64,000 bases of DNA from Prolixibacteraceae bacterium (GCA_025355875.1 JANXYV010000157.1:1-64000), one strand, 5' to 3'. Shown: positions 34,669 through 44,540, counted from the first letter of the stretch. Translations and numbers: made by a program. Notes: generated by a model from the sequence alone, not told the origin.

Positions 34669-37293
34669 ATGATTTCTCGCCCTGGCTTATTCATCCTTTT
34701 CTGGCTGTCTGGAATTATTTCGGTATATGCTCAAATTTCTGAAAAATATAACCTTTCAAAAGATTCGACGGTAAACCGGCTTGCCGGAACCAGTCGCACT
34801 TATTATATAACCAAAACAGACAAACGCCCAAGAATAGATGGAAAACTGAATGATGCCTGCTGGGGAACCGGAGAATGGTCGGCAGGTTTTGTCCAACAAG
34901 TACCAAAACAGGGCAAAAATGCCTCACAAGATACTGAAATAAAAATACTCTACGACGATAATAACCTCTATATCGCTTTTAAATGTTACGACAGGGGGCC
35001 GGGAGAGATTCGTCCAATCCTTACCCGCAGGGACGAAAGTGTTGGAAATGGAGATGTTGTGGGGATTGCTTTCGATTCGTACAACGACAAGCAAACCGCC
35101 TACGAGTTTAATATCGGGGCTTCCGGACAAAAGGTCGACCTGGTCCATTTGGCTTCCGGAGAGACCGATTATAACTGGGATGCAGTCTGGGATGGAAAAA
35201 CGCAGGTCTATGATTCGATCTGGACCGCCGAAATAGAAATTCCGTTTAGTCAGATCCATTTTGCCCCGGGAAAGGATCGTGTTTGGGGCATGCATGTATG
35301 GCGCTGGATAGATCGGCTTCAGGAAGAAAGCCACTGGAAACTGGTTCCAGTTGATGCGCCGTCGGCAGTATATCTTTACGGGCAGCTAAAAGGAATAGAA
35401 GGAATAAACCCAAAACCCAACTATGAATTCCTGCCCTATTTGAGCACCCGGTTTAGCCCGAATACTGATCAGAAAAACAAGATGACCTATGGTGCCGGTT
35501 TAAACGGCAAGATCGGACTGAATTCGGGATTTTTGATTGACTATGCAGTTAATCCGGATTTTGGACAGGTTGAGGCCGACCCCGCAGTGCTGAATTTAAC
35601 CACCTACGAGGTTTTTAATGAAGAAAAACGTCCGTTTTTTCTGGAAGGAAATACCATTATGGATTATAGTATCGGTGACGATATGCTTTATTACAGCCGC
35701 AGAATTGGCCATGCACCCAGTGATTCGCCGGACCTGCAGGAGAACCAGACGATGTCGATGCCCGACCAAACCTCAATCATCAGTGCAGTCAAACTGACCG
35801 GAAAGACCAAGGATGGATTGTCGGTGGGAGTGGTGCAAAGCATGACTGCCAAAGAAAATGCCACCATATATACCGGCGACTCAACCTCAAAACAAGCGGT
35901 GGAGCCGTTTTCAAATTTTATGGTGGGCCGTGTCAAACAGGATTTTAATTCAGGAAATACGGTCTTAGGTGGAATGGTAACTTCCACTTTGAGGAGTATT
36001 AATGATAAGAATCTTCAGTTTTTATCCAATTCTGCCATGTCAGGAGGGTTGGATTTTCAGCATAACTGGAAAAATCGCAAATACTACATTGATTATAAGG
36101 GTTTTTTTAGCGATATCCATGGTGACAAAGAAGCCATTTCGAGGTTGCAACTTTCGCCCGTGCATTACTATCAGCGGGTTGATGCCGATTACCTGAGTTA
36201 TGATCCGGAAAAAACAAGTCTTTCAGGTTGGGGTGGATTTCTTTCCGGAGGGAAACGTTCCGGAAGGTTCAGGGCCGTAGGTTCTTTAAACTGGCGTTCT
36301 CCGGGAATCGATTTGAACGATTTGGGATATTTGCGTCAGGCCGATTTTGTGATCGAAACAGCCAAATTAACTTATAAAGTGAGCAAACCGATCGGTATCA
36401 TGAGAAGTTTTTATACCGAATTTACTCAGGATCACACCTGGAGTTTTGGTGGTGAAAATACGCTCGACCGTTTGAACTTACACGGTTTTATCCAGTTTAA
36501 TAACCTGTGGCTGATTCATTTAAATCTGAAAAACAGTTTTAATAATTTTGATACCCGCGAACTTAGGGGCGGGCCGAAACTTTACAAGGATTCGTATTCT
36601 GAAGTGATTTTTTATGTTCAGTCGAATTCAATCAAGGATTTTTGGGCTGGTGTCCAGGCACGGTATTCCCTCTCAACTGATAAAAACTCGAAAGTATTGA
36701 CTTTTCCAATCACGTTGAAGTGGCAAGTCAGCAATCAGTTTAGTATTACTTCGGTCACCAGTATCGATCATACGATCGACAACAATAAATATGTGACCAC
36801 CACCAGGAATAATTCCGGCCAACTTAATTATCTGGTCGGGACGATTGACCGGAATACGATTTCTGAAACCCTTCGTTTTGAGTATTTTATTTCGCCTGAG
36901 ATTTCCCTTCAATATTACGGTAATCCGTATGCATCGACCGGCTCCTATCAAAATTTCCGGGAAGTAGTCGACGCTTCGAACCGAAATCTGAACGAGCGGT
37001 ATGGAACGCTGTCCAAAACCATTCTGCCCGATGGCCGATACCTTCTTGAAAATCAAAATGGATCGACCTACACGATCTCAAATCCCGACTTTAACTATCA
37101 GGAATTCAGCTCGAACACAGTAGGTCGTTGGGAATTTCGGCCAGGATCAACGTTGTACCTGGTTTGGACAAACACCCGCTCGGCATATTCCGATCAAATC
37201 GGCCAAAGTATCTGGAAAAGTTTTGGGAGCATCTGGAATGTGGCGCCGCAAAATGTATTTATGATCAAATTCAGCTACTGGTTCTCCCTGTAA
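34669..37293 (+). CDS. DUF5916 / CBM9-like outer-membrane protein
   Basis: 874 residues. After a signal peptide (GLFILFWLSGIISVYAQ) residues 50-235 form a family 9-like carbohydrate-binding domain (RPRIDGKLNDACWGTG, EIKILYDDNNLYIAFKCYD, EIEIPFSQIHF). The rest is DUF5916, a predicted barrel of many long strands: LTTYEVFNEEKRPFFLEG (highly conserved in the family) and a C-terminal aromatic strand FMIKFSYWFSL. Proteins of this type are common in Bacteroidota and are thought to sit in the outer membrane, linked to glycan or peptide uptake; no activity is known. A TATATTTG -7 element lies 18 bp before the start. No adjacent gene suggests a substrate. Confidence 0.85.
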   Translation: MISRPGLFILFWLSGIISVYAQISEKYNLSKDSTVNRLAGTSRTYYITKTDKRPRIDGKLNDACWGTGEWSAGFVQQVPKQGKNASQDTEIKILYDDNNLYIAFKCYDRGPGEIRPILTRRDESVGNGDVVGIAFDSYNDKQTAYEFNIGASGQKVDLVHLASGETDYNWDAVWDGKTQVYDSIWTAEIEIPFSQIHFAPGKDRVWGMHVWRWIDRLQEESHWKLVPVDAPSAVYLYGQLKGIEGINPKPNYEFLPYLSTRFSPNTDQKNKMTYGAGLNGKIGLNSGFLIDYAVNPDFGQVEADPAVLNLTTYEVFNEEKRPFFLEGNTIMDYSIGDDMLYYSRRIGHAPSDSPDLQENQTMSMPDQTSIISAVKLTGKTKDGLSVGVVQSMTAKENATIYTGDSTSKQAVEPFSNFMVGRVKQDFNSGNTVLGGMVTSTLRSINDKNLQFLSNSAMSGGLDFQHNWKNRKYYIDYKGFFSDIHGDKEAISRLQLSPVHYYQRVDADYLSYDPEKTSLSGWGGFLSGGKRSGRFRAVGSLNWRSPGIDLNDLGYLRQADFVIETAKLTYKVSKPIGIMRSFYTEFTQDHTWSFGGENTLDRLNLHGFIQFNNLWLIHLNLKNSFNNFDTRELRGGPKLYKDSYSEVIFYVQSNSIKDFWAGVQARYSLSTDKNSKVLTFPITLKWQVSNQFSITSVTSIDHTIDNNKYVTTTRNNSGQLNYLVGTIDRNTISETLRFEYFISPEISLQYYGNPYASTGSYQNFREVVDASNRNLNERYGTLSKTILPDGRYLLENQNGSTYTISNPDFNYQEFSSNTVGRWEFRPGSTLYLVWTNTRSAYSDQIGQSIWKSFGSIWNVAPQNVFMIKFSYWFSL

Positions 37294-37358
37294 TTGTTTT
37301 CTTTGTCCTGAATTTGAAAGGTGCTCTTTTTCCTGTTTCCTTTTTTTTCTGAATTATT

Positions 37359-38699
37359 GTGAGAATAACTGAATATTTACCAGTTTACCGAAAAAACCTG
37401 ACGCTTGCCGTGCCGGTTATTTTTTCGCAGATCGGACAGGTTACGGTTAACCTTGTTGACAACATCATGGTTGGTCATCTTGGTACCACTGAGCTGGCTG
37501 CTTCCTCATTTGCGATCAGTGTTTTTCATGTCGGAATGCTTTTCGGGCTCGGGATAACTCTCGGAATAACTCCATTAGTCGGGCAATCTCTCACCTCCGA
37601 CAAATCCGGTGAAATAGGTTCCTGGCTTAAAAACGGAATGTTGGTAAACAGCATCGCCGCTGTTCTGCTTTGTGCAGCCATGTCGTCAGTAGCGCTTTTT
37701 ATGAACCGGATGGGGCAAAGTCAGGAAGTAGTTCAAAAAGCTATCCCGTTTTACCTGATCCACGTGGCATCTCTGTTTCCGCTGATGCTGTTCTTTTCAT
37801 TCAAACAGTTTTTTGAAGGGATTGGGAATACCAAAATAGCCATGGTGATTACCATCATCATCAATTTGGTAAATATCGTGCTCAATTACCTGTTGATCTA
37901 TGGAAAATTTGGATTCCCGGCTTTGGGTTTGAATGGCTCCGCACTGGCATCCTTTATTTCAAGATTAATCATGCCCCTGATATTTGTGTGGATTGTTCTT
38001 CGGAAACCTGGTTTCAGAAACTACCTGATTCATGCTTTTCATTCCGGAATTGAGCGTTTCAAAATCAAACGAATTGCGTCCATCGGGATTTCAATCGGTT
38101 TCCAGATGGTTATCGAAATTCTTGCTTTTACCTTGGGGGCGATCATGATGGGTTGGATTTCAAAGGAATCGCTGGCTGGTCATCAGGTTGCCATCAGCAT
38201 GGTTTCGATGACGTACATGATTTCGTTTGGTCTGGCTTCCGGAACTACCATCCGCGTGAGCCATGCCTTTGGCGACGGCGATCGTCATGAACTGAAACAT
38301 GCCATCTTTGCTTCGCTCCATTTGGTGATTGCATTTATGTCGACGATGGGAATTCTTCTGATTCTTCTCCGCAACCAATTGCCTTTACTTTTTACTTCTG
38401 ATCCGGCTGTGATCCATGTTGCAGCAGGTTTGCTCGTAATTGGGGCGCTTTTTCAGGTATTCGACGGCGTTCAGGTGGTGTTGCTGGGTTCTTTGCGCGG
38501 AATGGCCGACGTCCGGATTCCGATGTTCATCGCCTTTTTCTCCTATATCATAGTTAGCCTGCCGGTAAGTTATCTTCTTGCCTTTGTGTTCAATTTCGGA
38601 AATTCAGGAATCTGGATTGGTTTTGTGTTTGGACTGTCGACAGCTGCGATTTTGTTTGCCTTCCGGCTAAAACATCAGGTAAAGAAATTTGGACATTAA
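37359..38699 (+). CDS. MATE-family efflux transporter
   Basis: 446 residues beginning with GTG at 37359, which gives the family-typical N-terminus (I-T-E-Y-L-P-V-Y-R-K-N). Twelve hydrophobic helices are visible in two halves; conserved blocks include SQIGQVTVNLVDNIMVGHLGT in helix 1 and 'LAGHQVAISMVSMTYMISFGLASGTTIRVSHAFG' in helix 7-8. It exports cationic drugs or metabolites by Na+ or H+ antiport through the inner membrane (NorM/DinF group). It begins 65 bp after the DUF5916 gene. A hairpin follows the stop at 38703-38728. Confidence 0.92.
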   Translation: MRITEYLPVYRKNLTLAVPVIFSQIGQVTVNLVDNIMVGHLGTTELAASSFAISVFHVGMLFGLGITLGITPLVGQSLTSDKSGEIGSWLKNGMLVNSIAAVLLCAAMSSVALFMNRMGQSQEVVQKAIPFYLIHVASLFPLMLFFSFKQFFEGIGNTKIAMVITIIINLVNIVLNYLLIYGKFGFPALGLNGSALASFISRLIMPLIFVWIVLRKPGFRNYLIHAFHSGIERFKIKRIASIGISIGFQMVIEILAFTLGAIMMGWISKESLAGHQVAISMVSMTYMISFGLASGTTIRVSHAFGDGDRHELKHAIFASLHLVIAFMSTMGILLILLRNQLPLLFTSDPAVIHVAAGLLVIGALFQVFDGVQVVLLGSLRGMADVRIPMFIAFFSYIIVSLPVSYLLAFVFNFGNSGIWIGFVFGLSTAAILFAFRLKHQVKKFGH

Positions 38700-38702
38700 A
38701 AA

Positions 38703-38730
38703 ACCGGAACTCTTTTTCAGGATTCCGGCT
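38703..38730. terminator. Possible shared terminator
   Basis: CCGGAA (38704-38709) pairs with TTCCGG (38723-38728) with flanking A and T-rich sequence, between the convergent MATE gene and the small secreted protein gene. Confidence 0.5.
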
Positions 38731-38749
38731 TCATGAAAGTTGGCGGATA

Positions 38750-39121
38750 CTATTTTTTTACTGCATTGATTGCTTTCGGACCTTCCGGACTTTCGACCGT
38801 ACCGGTGAGTTTGTCTTTTTTACGGATCATTTCTACTTTAATTGAATTCCCGTCAACCATAGTTGCGAAAGACACTTTGTCTTTTTCGATTTTCAGATCG
38901 CTGACGGTCAATTCACCGGCTTCAAGTTTGACCACACAAACCGTTTTTCCTTCCTTTTCCGAAAAAACCAAAGTTCCTTTTTGGTACCCGTAAGGTGCAT
39001 CACTTACTTCATAAGCCCATTCACCTGTCATTGGTTTGTTTTTAACTTCTGCCTGAAGTTGAATGCCTGAAAAAAACATCATGACAAATAATAGAACGAT
39101 TTTACTGATCTGGATTTTCAT
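38750..39121 (-). CDS. Small secreted beta-rich protein
   Basis: 123 residues with a signal peptide (MKIQISKIVLLFVMMFFSGIQLQAE). The mature part has regular short strands (GEWAYEVSDAPYGYQKGTLVFSEKEG, AGELTVSDLKIEKDKVSF, KDKLTGTVESPEG), a layout shared by small lipocalin-like proteins in Bacteroidota that look like 'G-x-W ... K-G-x-L' domains. Function unknown; periplasmic location expected. It diverges from tex, with only about 90 bp between the two starts. Confidence 0.65.
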   Translation of the reverse strand: MKIQISKIVLLFVMMFFSGIQLQAEVKNKPMTGEWAYEVSDAPYGYQKGTLVFSEKEGKTVCVVKLEAGELTVSDLKIEKDKVSFATMVDGNSIKVEMIRKKDKLTGTVESPEGPKAINAVKK

Positions 39122-39213
39122 AGCTAGTGAGTTTTAGTTTCAATTCGAAAAGTACAAAAGATTTTAACTTCTACAAAAACATTACCTTCGGGTCTCAATT
39201 TTACCGGATTAAA

Positions 39214-41349
39214 ATGGAATCAAAAATTATACAGATCATTGCTCAACAGGTTGGAATTCAATGCTCAAAAGTGACGAGTGTTATTCAATTGCTCGACGAA
39301 GGAGCCACTATCCCGTTCATTTCACGTTACCGGAAAGAACGTACAGGCAGTCTCGACGAGGTTCAGATTGAACGAATCAAAGAGGAGAAAGAGAAAATGG
39401 AAGAACTGCTGAAACGCAGGGAAACTGTTTTAAAAACCATTGAAGAACAGGGTTTGCTTGTGCCTGAATTGAAAAAACGGATTGAAGATTGTTTCGATCC
39501 CACTGAATTGGAAGACATTTACCTTCCGTATAAACCCAAACGCCGCACCAGGGCTTCGATTGCGCGCGAAAAGGGGTTGGAACCACTGGCAAATCTGATC
39601 ATGAAACAAAATGAACGCGATCTGACGCATCGTGCTCAATCATTTGTGGGCGAATTGGTTGAATCGGCTGAGGATGCCCTTGCCGGTGCCCGCGATATTA
39701 TTGCCGAATGGATCAACGAAAACGAACGGGCCAGAGGAATTGTGAGACGTGCGTTCGATTCCGGAGCATTTATAAGTTCCAAAGTTATAAAGGGCAAAGA
39801 GGAAGAAGCTTCCAAATATCACGACTATTTCGATTGGAACGAGCCGTTAAAAAAGTGCCCTTCGCATCGGCTTATGGCCATGCGCCGGGGAGAAAAAGAA
39901 GGATTTCTGCGTGTTTCAATCAGTCCCGAAAGTCAGGAACCGATCCAAAGGCTGATGCGGTTTTTCATTCACAGCAACAATGACTGTGCAGACCAGATGG
40001 AGTTTGCCATCATTGATTCATATAAACGCCTGCTCGAACCATCCATTGAAACCGAATTTGCCGGTTTATCGAAAGAAAAGGCTGACGAAGAAGCCATCCG
40101 GGTTTTTGCCGATAATTTGCGGCAACTCCTGCTGGCGGCACCTCTGGGGCAATATCGGGTACTGGCGCTCGATCCGGGCTATAGAACCGGCTGCAAATTG
40201 GTTTGTCTCGATGCTCAAGGAAATTTACTGCATAACGAAACTATATATCCACACAAACCTCAGGAGGAAGTTAAACAGGCTGCCCGGAAGATTTCTTCGC
40301 TGGTGAGTTCGTATCAAATTGAAGCCATTGCCATTGGAAACGGAACAGCCAGCCGCGAAACCGAAGCTTTTATCAAAAAACTGCATTTCGACCGGGAACT
40401 GCGCGTATACGTGGTTTCGGAAGATGGCGCCTCGATTTATTCGGCCTCCAAAATTGCCCGCGACGAATTTCCGCAATACGATGTCACGGTGCGTGGAGCG
40501 ATATCAATCGGTCGCCGCCTGATGGATCCATTGGCAGAATTGGTAAAAATTGATCCGAAATCGATCGGGGTGGGGCAGTATCAGCACGATGTGGATCAGA
40601 AAAAACTGAAAAACAGCCTGGATAAAGTGGTGGAATCGAGTGTGAATATGGTTGGCGTGAATGTGAATACGGCTTCACAGCACCTGCTGACCTATATTTC
40701 AGGACTTGGACCGCTGCTTGCTCAGAATATGGTGGATTACCGAAAAGAAAACGGAGCTTTTCATTCGCGTTTCGATATCCAGAAAGTACCACGGATGGGT
40801 GCCAAATCGTTTGAACAATCAGCCGGATTTTTGCGGATTCCCGATGCTGAAAACCCGCTGGATAATTCAGCCGTTCATCCTGAATCGTATTTTGTGGTCG
40901 AAAAAATGGCCAACGATTTGAAATGCAGCATTCAGGAGCTGATTTCGAAGGAAGAACTTCAGAAACAAATTGTATGGGAAAAGTATGTGAGCGAAAAAGT
41001 CGGACTTCCAACGCTCGAAGACATTAAAAAAGAGTTAGCCAAACCGGGACGCGATCCGCGGAAAGCCATCAAAGTATTTGAGTTTGCCCCCAATATTTTC
41101 AAGGTTGAAGACCTGGAAGTGGGAATGGTTTTACCGGGCATTGTGACCAACATCACCAAGTTCGGGGCTTTTGTCGATGTAGGCGTAAAGCAGGACGGCC
41201 TGGTTCATGTTTCACAACTGGCCGATCGTTTTGTGAGCGATGCTTCAGAAATTGTGAAATTGCACCAGCATGTACATGTCAAAGTAATTGAACTCGATTT
41301 ACAGCGAAAACGAATTCAGTTGAGTTTAAAGCAGGTACCTCAGCAATAG
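39214..41349 (+). CDS. tex: Tex-family S1 RNA-binding protein
   Basis: 711 residues from the ATG at 39214; an earlier in-frame ATG at 39127 would add 29 non-conserved residues and run into the divergent promoter region. Domains in order: N-terminal Tex helices (QLLDEGATIPFISRYRKERTG), a YqgF/RuvC-like domain (RVLALDPGYRTGCKLVCLD, then IAIGNGTASRETE), the helix-hairpin-helix block (NTASQHLLTYISGLGP, KVPRMGAKSFEQSAGFLRI) and a C-terminal S1 domain (GMVLPGIVTNITKFGAFVDVGVKQDGLVHVSQL). Tex binds nucleic acid and associates with transcription; it is highly conserved and probably helps maintain elongation. Confidence 0.95.
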   Translation: MESKIIQIIAQQVGIQCSKVTSVIQLLDEGATIPFISRYRKERTGSLDEVQIERIKEEKEKMEELLKRRETVLKTIEEQGLLVPELKKRIEDCFDPTELEDIYLPYKPKRRTRASIAREKGLEPLANLIMKQNERDLTHRAQSFVGELVESAEDALAGARDIIAEWINENERARGIVRRAFDSGAFISSKVIKGKEEEASKYHDYFDWNEPLKKCPSHRLMAMRRGEKEGFLRVSISPESQEPIQRLMRFFIHSNNDCADQMEFAIIDSYKRLLEPSIETEFAGLSKEKADEEAIRVFADNLRQLLLAAPLGQYRVLALDPGYRTGCKLVCLDAQGNLLHNETIYPHKPQEEVKQAARKISSLVSSYQIEAIAIGNGTASRETEAFIKKLHFDRELRVYVVSEDGASIYSASKIARDEFPQYDVTVRGAISIGRRLMDPLAELVKIDPKSIGVGQYQHDVDQKKLKNSLDKVVESSVNMVGVNVNTASQHLLTYISGLGPLLAQNMVDYRKENGAFHSRFDIQKVPRMGAKSFEQSAGFLRIPDAENPLDNSAVHPESYFVVEKMANDLKCSIQELISKEELQKQIVWEKYVSEKVGLPTLEDIKKELAKPGRDPRKAIKVFEFAPNIFKVEDLEVGMVLPGIVTNITKFGAFVDVGVKQDGLVHVSQLADRFVSDASEIVKLHQHVHVKVIELDLQRKRIQLSLKQVPQQ

Positions 41350-41378
41350 AAATGTGATAGTAGAAGTGTTCCCCCGGG

Positions 41379-41573
41379 TTAAAATGTACCTTCTTCCGGA
41401 ACAACGATCCACATAATGAGGTAAACAAGAATTGCCGCACCGCCTGCAAAAGCAATGATAATAAACAAAATCCGAATGATGGTCGGATCCATATCGAGGT
41501 AATTGGCAATTCCGGCGGCCACACCGGCAATCTTTTTTTCTTTAGATCTGGTCAGTCTTTTCGGTGGTGTCAT
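41379..41573 (-). CDS. PspC-domain membrane protein
   Basis: 64 residues. KRLTRSKEKKIAGVAAGIANYLDMDPTIIRILFIIIAFAGG is the PspC hallmark, followed by a second hydrophobic stretch (ILVYLIMWIVVPEE). Such proteins sit in the inner membrane and relate to phage-shock-type envelope stress regulators, although the partner PspA is not seen nearby. It follows the 84-residue acidic protein by 2 bp on the same strand and they are certainly cotranscribed. Length is at the lower end for the family; it is a stand-alone domain. Confidence 0.9.
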   Translation of the reverse strand: MTPPKRLTRSKEKKIAGVAAGIANYLDMDPTIIRILFIIIAFAGGAAILVYLIMWIVVPEEGTF

Positions 41574-41575
41574 GA

Positions 41576-41830
41576 TTAGTCGTCCTCCCCGTCTTCAAAA
41601 TAAGTATCCTGATTTTCTAATTCAGCTTCAAGAAACGCTTCGGCTTCTTCAAGCAGCTGGGCAACAAGGTCTTTGTCTGTGCATTCTTCGTCGATCCAGT
41701 AAATCGTCTGATTCACCGAAAAATCTTCAATGTCACTTCCGACAATAAAGCGGGGAGTTTCATTGTGTACAACGTAAAGCATGTCAGGCATTTCCTGAGA
41801 ATTGTCGGCAAGCAAAAATTTTGGCAGCAT
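41576..41830 (-). CDS. Small acidic protein, PspC partner
   Basis: 84 residues, strongly acidic (theoretical net charge clearly negative; C-terminus AFLEAELENQDTYFEDGEDD). The N-terminus MLPKFLLADNSQEMPDMLYVVHNETPRFIV and the strand 'SVNQTIYWIDEECTDKDLV' have the look of a small soluble alpha/beta protein. No known family was recognised, but an equivalent gene often precedes pspC in related genomes (from memory). It is the first gene of a two-gene unit with the PspC protein, with 2 bp between. Function unknown. Confidence 0.7.
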   Translation of the reverse strand: MLPKFLLADNSQEMPDMLYVVHNETPRFIVGSDIEDFSVNQTIYWIDEECTDKDLVAQLLEEAEAFLEAELENQDTYFEDGEDD

Positions 41831-41956
41831 AGTTTTCTGTTTTTGATTGAATAAACAAATCTAATTAAAAATGGGAACTTTAACCACGAAGGTTCATCAA
41901 TTTTTTATCAATAAAAGATCAATATGTTTGAAATACGGGAACTTCGACATTTGAAC

Positions 41957-41985
41957 TTGAAATATGGAATTCCTTCTTACTTTTG
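41957..41985 (+). promoter_or_regulatory. Promoter of mutS2
   Basis: TTG at 41957-41959 and TACTTTTG at 41978-41985 are 18 bp apart and match the Bacteroidota promoter pattern. The ATG at 42004 lies 18 bp past the -7 element, which supports that start. Confidence 0.6.
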
Positions 41986-42003
41986 CAGGCACAACAAAAT
42001 GGT

Positions 42004-44490
42004 ATGACACTGGTATATCCTGAAAATTTTGAATCGAAAATTGGATTTGACAAGGTCCGCGAATTGCTGAAAGGCCGCTGCCTGAGTAACCTCGGACAAG
42101 AATTGGTGGATGGGATCAGGTTTTCGGGTGAATTCGAGCAATTGACCGAAGATCTTTCCCAGGTCAGCGAATTCGTAACCATCCTTCAGGAAATGGAAAA
42201 TTTCCCAACCAGCTTTTATTTCGACCTTCGCGAAGCGCTGGACAAAATCAGGATTGAAGGCCGCTTTCTGGAAGTGGACGAAATTTTTGACCTGAAACGC
42301 TCTCTCGAAACGATTTCAGGAATTGTGCGTTTCCTGAAACAGACCAAAGAAAATCAGTTTCCCTGTTTGAAACGCCTGCTCAACGCAGTCCAGTTCTATC
42401 CATACGTCATTACCCGAATTGATTCCATTCTGAATAAATACGGAAAAGTCAAGGACAATGCTTCCGCCGATTTGGCAAAAATCAGGAAGGATCTGCAGAA
42501 TAAACAAGCCGGTGTTTCAAGGCGTTTGCAATCGATTCTGAAAAAAGCACAAGACGATGGTCTGGTAGAAAGTGACGCTTCGGTCGCCATGCGCGACGGT
42601 CGTGCCGTGATTCCGGTTGCTTCGGCCCTGAAGCGTCGGCTGAATGGAATTGTGCACGATGAGTCAGCCACCGGAAAAACTTCGTATATCGAACCGGCTG
42701 AAGTGGTTGAACTGAATAATGAAATCCGTGAGTTGGAATATGCTGAAATGCGCGAGATTGTTAAAATCCTGACCGTTTTTGCCAATGATATCCGGCCCTA
42801 TCTACCCGATTTGTTGCAGTCGTACGGATTTCTCGGCAAGATCGATTTCATTCGTGCCAAAGCGATCTATTCGATTGATATCAATGGGATCCAACCTTTT
42901 CTTGAAAATACCTGCCAACTCGATTGGGAAGGAGCTGTGCACCCCTTGTTGATGCTGGCTTTGCGCCGCGAAAACCGGAAAGTGGTTCCGCTCAATATTC
43001 GTCTGACACAAAAAAAACATATTTTGCTCATTTCAGGCCCGAATGCCGGCGGAAAGTCAGTCTGCCTGAAAACAGTAGGTTTGCTTCAATATATGCTCCA
43101 ATGCGGACTATTAATTCCAGTAAAAGAGAATAGCGTAACCGGGATTTTCGATAAACTGTTCATCGATATTGGGGATGAACAATCGATTGAAAATGACCTG
43201 AGTACATACAGTTCGCATCTGATGAACATGAAGTTTTTCCTGAAGAACTCGAACGAACGGACACTGGTATTGATTGATGAATTTGGAACCGGAACCGAGC
43301 CGATGCTGGGTGGTGCCATTGCCGAAGCCATACTTTCGCAGTTGAATGAAATGAAAACTTTTGGGGTGATTACTACCCACTATACGAATCTGAAACATTT
43401 TGCATCTTCGTCGGAAGGCATTGAGAATGCGGCCATGATGTACGATTCATCCAGAATGGAACCGTTGTTTCAGCTCGACATTGGCAAGCCGGGCAGTTCG
43501 TTTGCCTTCGAAATAGCCCGAAAAATAGGACTTCCGGAGAATATTCTTCAGGATGCAACGGAGAAAATCGGGAAGGACCATATCAATTTCGACAAACACC
43601 TGCGAGATATTGTTCGCGATAAGCGATACTGGGAAACCAAACGGGAGAAGATCAGGAAAGTCGAGAAATCGCTCGACGAACTGGCTGAGAAATATGAAGG
43701 CGATTTATCGCAGCTCGAAAAACAGCGCAAGGAGATCTTGTTGAAAGCACGTCAGGAAGCCGAACAAGTTCTCTCTGAAGCTAATAAACGAATTGAGAAT
43801 ACGATTCGGGAAATTCGTGAGAGCCAGGCCGATAAGGAAAAGACAAAACAAATACGCGCTAAATTGGTTGATTTTAAGCAGGAAGTGGAAGAATCTGGTT
43901 CCAGTCAGGATGATCAGATCAATCAAAAAATCCGGAAACTGAAAGAAAAGGAAACCCAGCGAAACCTGAAACGGCCGGTAAAAAGTCAGGAAGTTACAAA
44001 AGAGAAAGTAGCGATTCCTAATGAATGGAAACCGGGAGACCGTGTTTTAATGACTGGAAACCAAAATATTGGCGAAATCCTGGAACTAAACGAAAAAAAT
44101 GCAGTGGTTGCTTTCGGACATATCCGAACTTCGGTGAGCAGGGATAAATTGCAGAAAATCACCAATAATGAGGCAAAGAAAATACAGCGAACCTACAACC
44201 AGACCATGCCGAATATCAATAAAGGTTTGAATGAGAAACGTTTGAATTTCAAAACGGAAGTTGATGTTCGCGGCCAGCGCACTGAAGAAGCGATCCAAAT
44301 CATCCAGGCGTTTATTGACGATGCCATTATGCTTGATTTCAGTGAATTAAGAATACTTCATGGAAAAGGAAACGGTATTTTAAAAGAAATGATCCGGAAT
44401 TACCTGAAATCGGAACCAGCCGTCAAATCGTGCCGCGACGAACATGTACAGTTTGGCGGTGCCGGAATTACTGTGGTGGAGATAGGGTAG
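42004..44490 (+). CDS. mutS2: Endonuclease MutS2
   Basis: 828 residues from the ATG at 42004; a TTG 21 bp upstream lies at the promoter and is unlikely. The N-terminal core (VREXLKGRC-type helices) and lever domain are followed by the ABC-type ATPase (LISGPNAGGKSVCLKTVG, Walker A near residue 345; ERTLVLIDEFGTGTEPMLGGAIAEA, Walker B; a 'TTHYTNLK' His switch), a coiled coil rich in Lys/Glu (about 540-640), a KOW-like stretch, and a C-terminal Smr nuclease domain (VDVRGQRTEEAIQIIQAFID, then ILHGKGNGILKEMI). MutS2 restrains homologous recombination and may resolve stalled ribosome collisions; it has no mismatch recognition domain. A hexanucleotide repeat starts 11 bp after the stop. Confidence 0.95.
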   Translation: MTLVYPENFESKIGFDKVRELLKGRCLSNLGQELVDGIRFSGEFEQLTEDLSQVSEFVTILQEMENFPTSFYFDLREALDKIRIEGRFLEVDEIFDLKRSLETISGIVRFLKQTKENQFPCLKRLLNAVQFYPYVITRIDSILNKYGKVKDNASADLAKIRKDLQNKQAGVSRRLQSILKKAQDDGLVESDASVAMRDGRAVIPVASALKRRLNGIVHDESATGKTSYIEPAEVVELNNEIRELEYAEMREIVKILTVFANDIRPYLPDLLQSYGFLGKIDFIRAKAIYSIDINGIQPFLENTCQLDWEGAVHPLLMLALRRENRKVVPLNIRLTQKKHILLISGPNAGGKSVCLKTVGLLQYMLQCGLLIPVKENSVTGIFDKLFIDIGDEQSIENDLSTYSSHLMNMKFFLKNSNERTLVLIDEFGTGTEPMLGGAIAEAILSQLNEMKTFGVITTHYTNLKHFASSSEGIENAAMMYDSSRMEPLFQLDIGKPGSSFAFEIARKIGLPENILQDATEKIGKDHINFDKHLRDIVRDKRYWETKREKIRKVEKSLDELAEKYEGDLSQLEKQRKEILLKARQEAEQVLSEANKRIENTIREIRESQADKEKTKQIRAKLVDFKQEVEESGSSQDDQINQKIRKLKEKETQRNLKRPVKSQEVTKEKVAIPNEWKPGDRVLMTGNQNIGEILELNEKNAVVAFGHIRTSVSRDKLQKITNNEAKKIQRTYNQTMPNINKGLNEKRLNFKTEVDVRGQRTEEAIQIIQAFIDDAIMLDFSELRILHGKGNGILKEMIRNYLKSEPAVKSCRDEHVQFGGAGITVVEIG

Positions 44491-44500
44491 AAGTTAGTGC

Positions 44501-44529
44501 TCAGTCTCAGTCTCAGTCTCAGTCTCAGT
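44501..44529. repeat. Hexanucleotide tandem repeat (TCAGTC)n
   Basis: Four and a half copies of TCAGTC lie head to tail just after the mutS2 stop. A slippage-prone microsatellite; whether its length varies is unknown. Confidence 0.9.
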
Positions 44530-44540
44530 AAACAGAAGGA

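Noticed and set aside
44501-44529. Repeats considered as a CRISPR array
   Set aside because: Units are 6 bp and contiguous with no spacers; a microsatellite.
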